The notes beneath the pieces were generated by a model. That model worked only from the letters and a program-made list of their open reading frames with translations, was not told the DNA's origin and made no database searches. DNA of 5,570 nucleotides, taken from positions 1 through 5,570 of the forward strand of contig WRLS01000136.1 of assembly GCA_009776345.1 (NCBI GenBank), given 5' to 3'. The translations under genes and the position numbers were made by a program. The DNA comes from Oscillospiraceae bacterium (GTDB taxonomy: Bacteria; Bacillota; Clostridia; Oscillospirales; Ruminococcaceae). Numbering within the stretch: position 1 is the stretch's first letter; every line of letters starts with the position of its first letter. Positions 5,080 through 5,570 of this stretch are shown here, piece by piece.

Positions 5080-5257
5080 TGAGCTTTTCGAGCAGATCGT
5101 CGCAATCCACGCCATGCGCCATGCACGCCTGCTCCACCGTTTCGCTGCGCGCAACGGGGCAGCCCAGGCAGTGCATCCCCACAGACAGGAAAACCGGCGC
5201 TAAATCGCGGTCATGGCTTAGGATATCGCCGATAATGGTATTTCGCTCTATTTTCAT
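5063..5257 (-). CDS. DUF1858-type small redox-disulfide domain protein
   Basis: A 64-residue cytosolic protein covering essentially one DUF1858 domain. It starts MKIERNTIIGDIL, has VFLSVGMHCLGCPVA (22-36) with the CxxC pair Cys30/Cys33, then SETVEQACMAHGVDCDDLLEKLN (38-60). The GMxCxGC core followed by an ET...A...HG helix is the hallmark of this family, some members of which are associated with hybrid-cluster proteins and have been proposed to form a redox disulfide. Two further cysteines (45, 52) are present. The ATG at 5255-5257 has GGAGGG at 5267-5272. It is the first gene after a near-consensus promoter and overlaps trmK by 17 bases. Function is not established; the link to tRNA modification is positional only. 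Confidence 0.85.
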   Translation of the reverse strand: MKIERNTIIGDILSHDRDLAPVFLSVGMHCLGCPVARSETVEQACMAHGVDCDDLLEKLNEKSA

Positions 5258-5291
5258 ATTAAACTTCCCTCCAATAATAGCTACAGGGTAT

Positions 5292-5320
5292 ATTATAACT
5301 GTTCAATTGCAAAACGTCAA
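5292..5320 (-). promoter_or_regulatory. SigA-type promoter of the DUF1858-trmK-nif3 operon
   Basis: On the minus strand TTGACG (complement of 5315-5320) and a perfect TATAAT (complement of 5292-5297) are separated by exactly 17 bases. Transcription should begin near 5285, giving a leader of roughly 28 bases before the DUF1858 start codon, with the ribosome binding site at 5267-5272. It is the best promoter in the window. Confidence 0.85.
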
Positions 5321-5330
5321 GCGTTTTGCA
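5308..5330. promoter_or_regulatory. Palindrome over the -35 box, possible operator
   Basis: A perfect 9-base inverted repeat, TGCAAAACG (5308-5316) and CGTTTTGCA (5322-5330), with a 5-base centre. It covers the whole -35 hexamer (5315-5320) and part of the spacer, where a dimeric repressor would block RNA polymerase. It could alternatively be the terminator hairpin of a gene to the right, but no U-tract follows on either strand. I do not recognise the motif. Confidence 0.5.
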
Positions 5331-5341
5331 TACGCGGCGCG

Positions 5342-5380
5342 GGCTTCGCCAGGATTCAGGTTTTAGGACCCGGGATTGAG
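5342..5380 (+). repeat. Degenerate heptamer repeat with GGCTTCGC flank
   Basis: GGCTTCGC (5342-5349) is followed by AGGATTCAGGTTTTAGGA (5351-5368), a 7-base-period tract, and a degenerate tail ending ATTGAG. The same arrangement occurs in the opposite orientation at 853-878, where GGCTTCGC is joined to AGGATTTAGGTTTTAGGA. The two copies differ by one inserted base and one substitution over this core. Confidence 0.6.
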
Positions 5381-5570
5381 GAAGGGCAGAAGCTTGTAGG
5401 GTCGGGGTTATCCCGCCCGAAATTCCCCTCCTTGGAGGGGTGGCGCGAAGCGCCGGGGTGGTTTTTAACTCGATTTCATCTACAGTTATTTTTCACCGCT
5501 CAAGCCGCGGGGGCTGTTACTTTGCAACGCGGCAAAGTAACCAAAACGCGCCGGGGAGACCCCGGACCCA
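5381..5570. repeat. Gene-free mosaic of palindromic intergenic repeats
   Basis: No credible gene is seen. Perfect inverted repeats are CCCCTCC/GGAGGGG (5425-5440), GGCGC/GCGCC (5442-5454), GTTACTTTGC/GCAAAGTAAC (5516-5541, 6-base loop) and CCGGGG/CCCCGG (5551-5565). A TTTTT run at 5462-5466 follows the second hairpin after GGGGTGG, so a weak plus-strand terminator is possible. From memory, similar CCCCTCC-TT-GGAGGGG and CAAAGTAACCAAAA motifs recur between genes in many bacterial genomes; this was not checked by search. Confidence 0.6.

Noticed and set aside
5080..5154. N-terminal extension of TrmK to an upstream ATG at 5154
   Set aside because: It would lie wholly within the DUF1858 gene, encodes an Arg/Trp-rich stretch unlike TrmK, and the shorter form has the expected family length.
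5425..5466. Strong intrinsic terminator on the plus strand
   Set aside because: The T run is seven bases away from the second stem and no plus-strand gene ends before it.

Overview
The window looks like a piece of a Clostridia-type (Bacillota) chromosome. The evidence is the trmK-nif3 gene pair typical of that phylum, strong AGGAGG-type ribosome binding sites in front of most genes, and a near-consensus SigA promoter. It is moderately GC-rich by eye with AT-rich intergenic stretches, so an uncultured gut-type Clostridia lineage is plausible but cannot be fixed from sequence alone. All seven well-supported genes are on the minus strand, so transcription runs from high to low coordinates.

Right to left: 5258-5570 has no gene. 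It holds a mosaic of short palindromic and heptamer repeats (about 5342-5570), then a SigA-type promoter (5292-5320) with a perfect palindrome over its -35 box. This promoter drives a tight three-gene operon: a small CxxC protein of the DUF1858 type (5257-5063), the tRNA methyltransferase TrmK (5079-4390) and the Nif3-like dinuclear-metal protein (4393-3629). Each downstream gene overlaps the one before it. The 174-base gap 3455-3628 contains a long imperfect stem whose three mismatches are all G.U pairs if read as minus-strand RNA. Next is a membrane-anchored lytic transglycosylase (3454-2582). Its 3' side (2414-2576) carries four hairpins, the last being the best terminator in the window.

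A second unit follows: two adjacent paralogous short-chain dehydrogenases/reductases (SDRs) at 2284-1559 and 1544-891, then a ThuA-like protein (787-152). The first SDR has an intact nucleotide-binding motif. The second has lost the glycine pattern but keeps the catalytic residues. SDR plus ThuA suggests handling of a keto-sugar or similar carbohydrate, but no substrate can be read from the sequence. At the left edge, bases 3-71 may be the 3' end of a plus-strand gene convergent with the ThuA-like gene.

No clearly new defence, mobile or CRISPR system is present. The most unusual signals are non-coding: (1) the wobble-paired stem upstream of the transglycosylase; (2) related 7-base-period repeats at four gene boundaries, one of which supplies the Nif3 stop codon; (3) the palindrome over the -35 box of the DUF1858-trmK-nif3 promoter. 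The glycine-poor SDR beside an intact paralogue is the main coding oddity.
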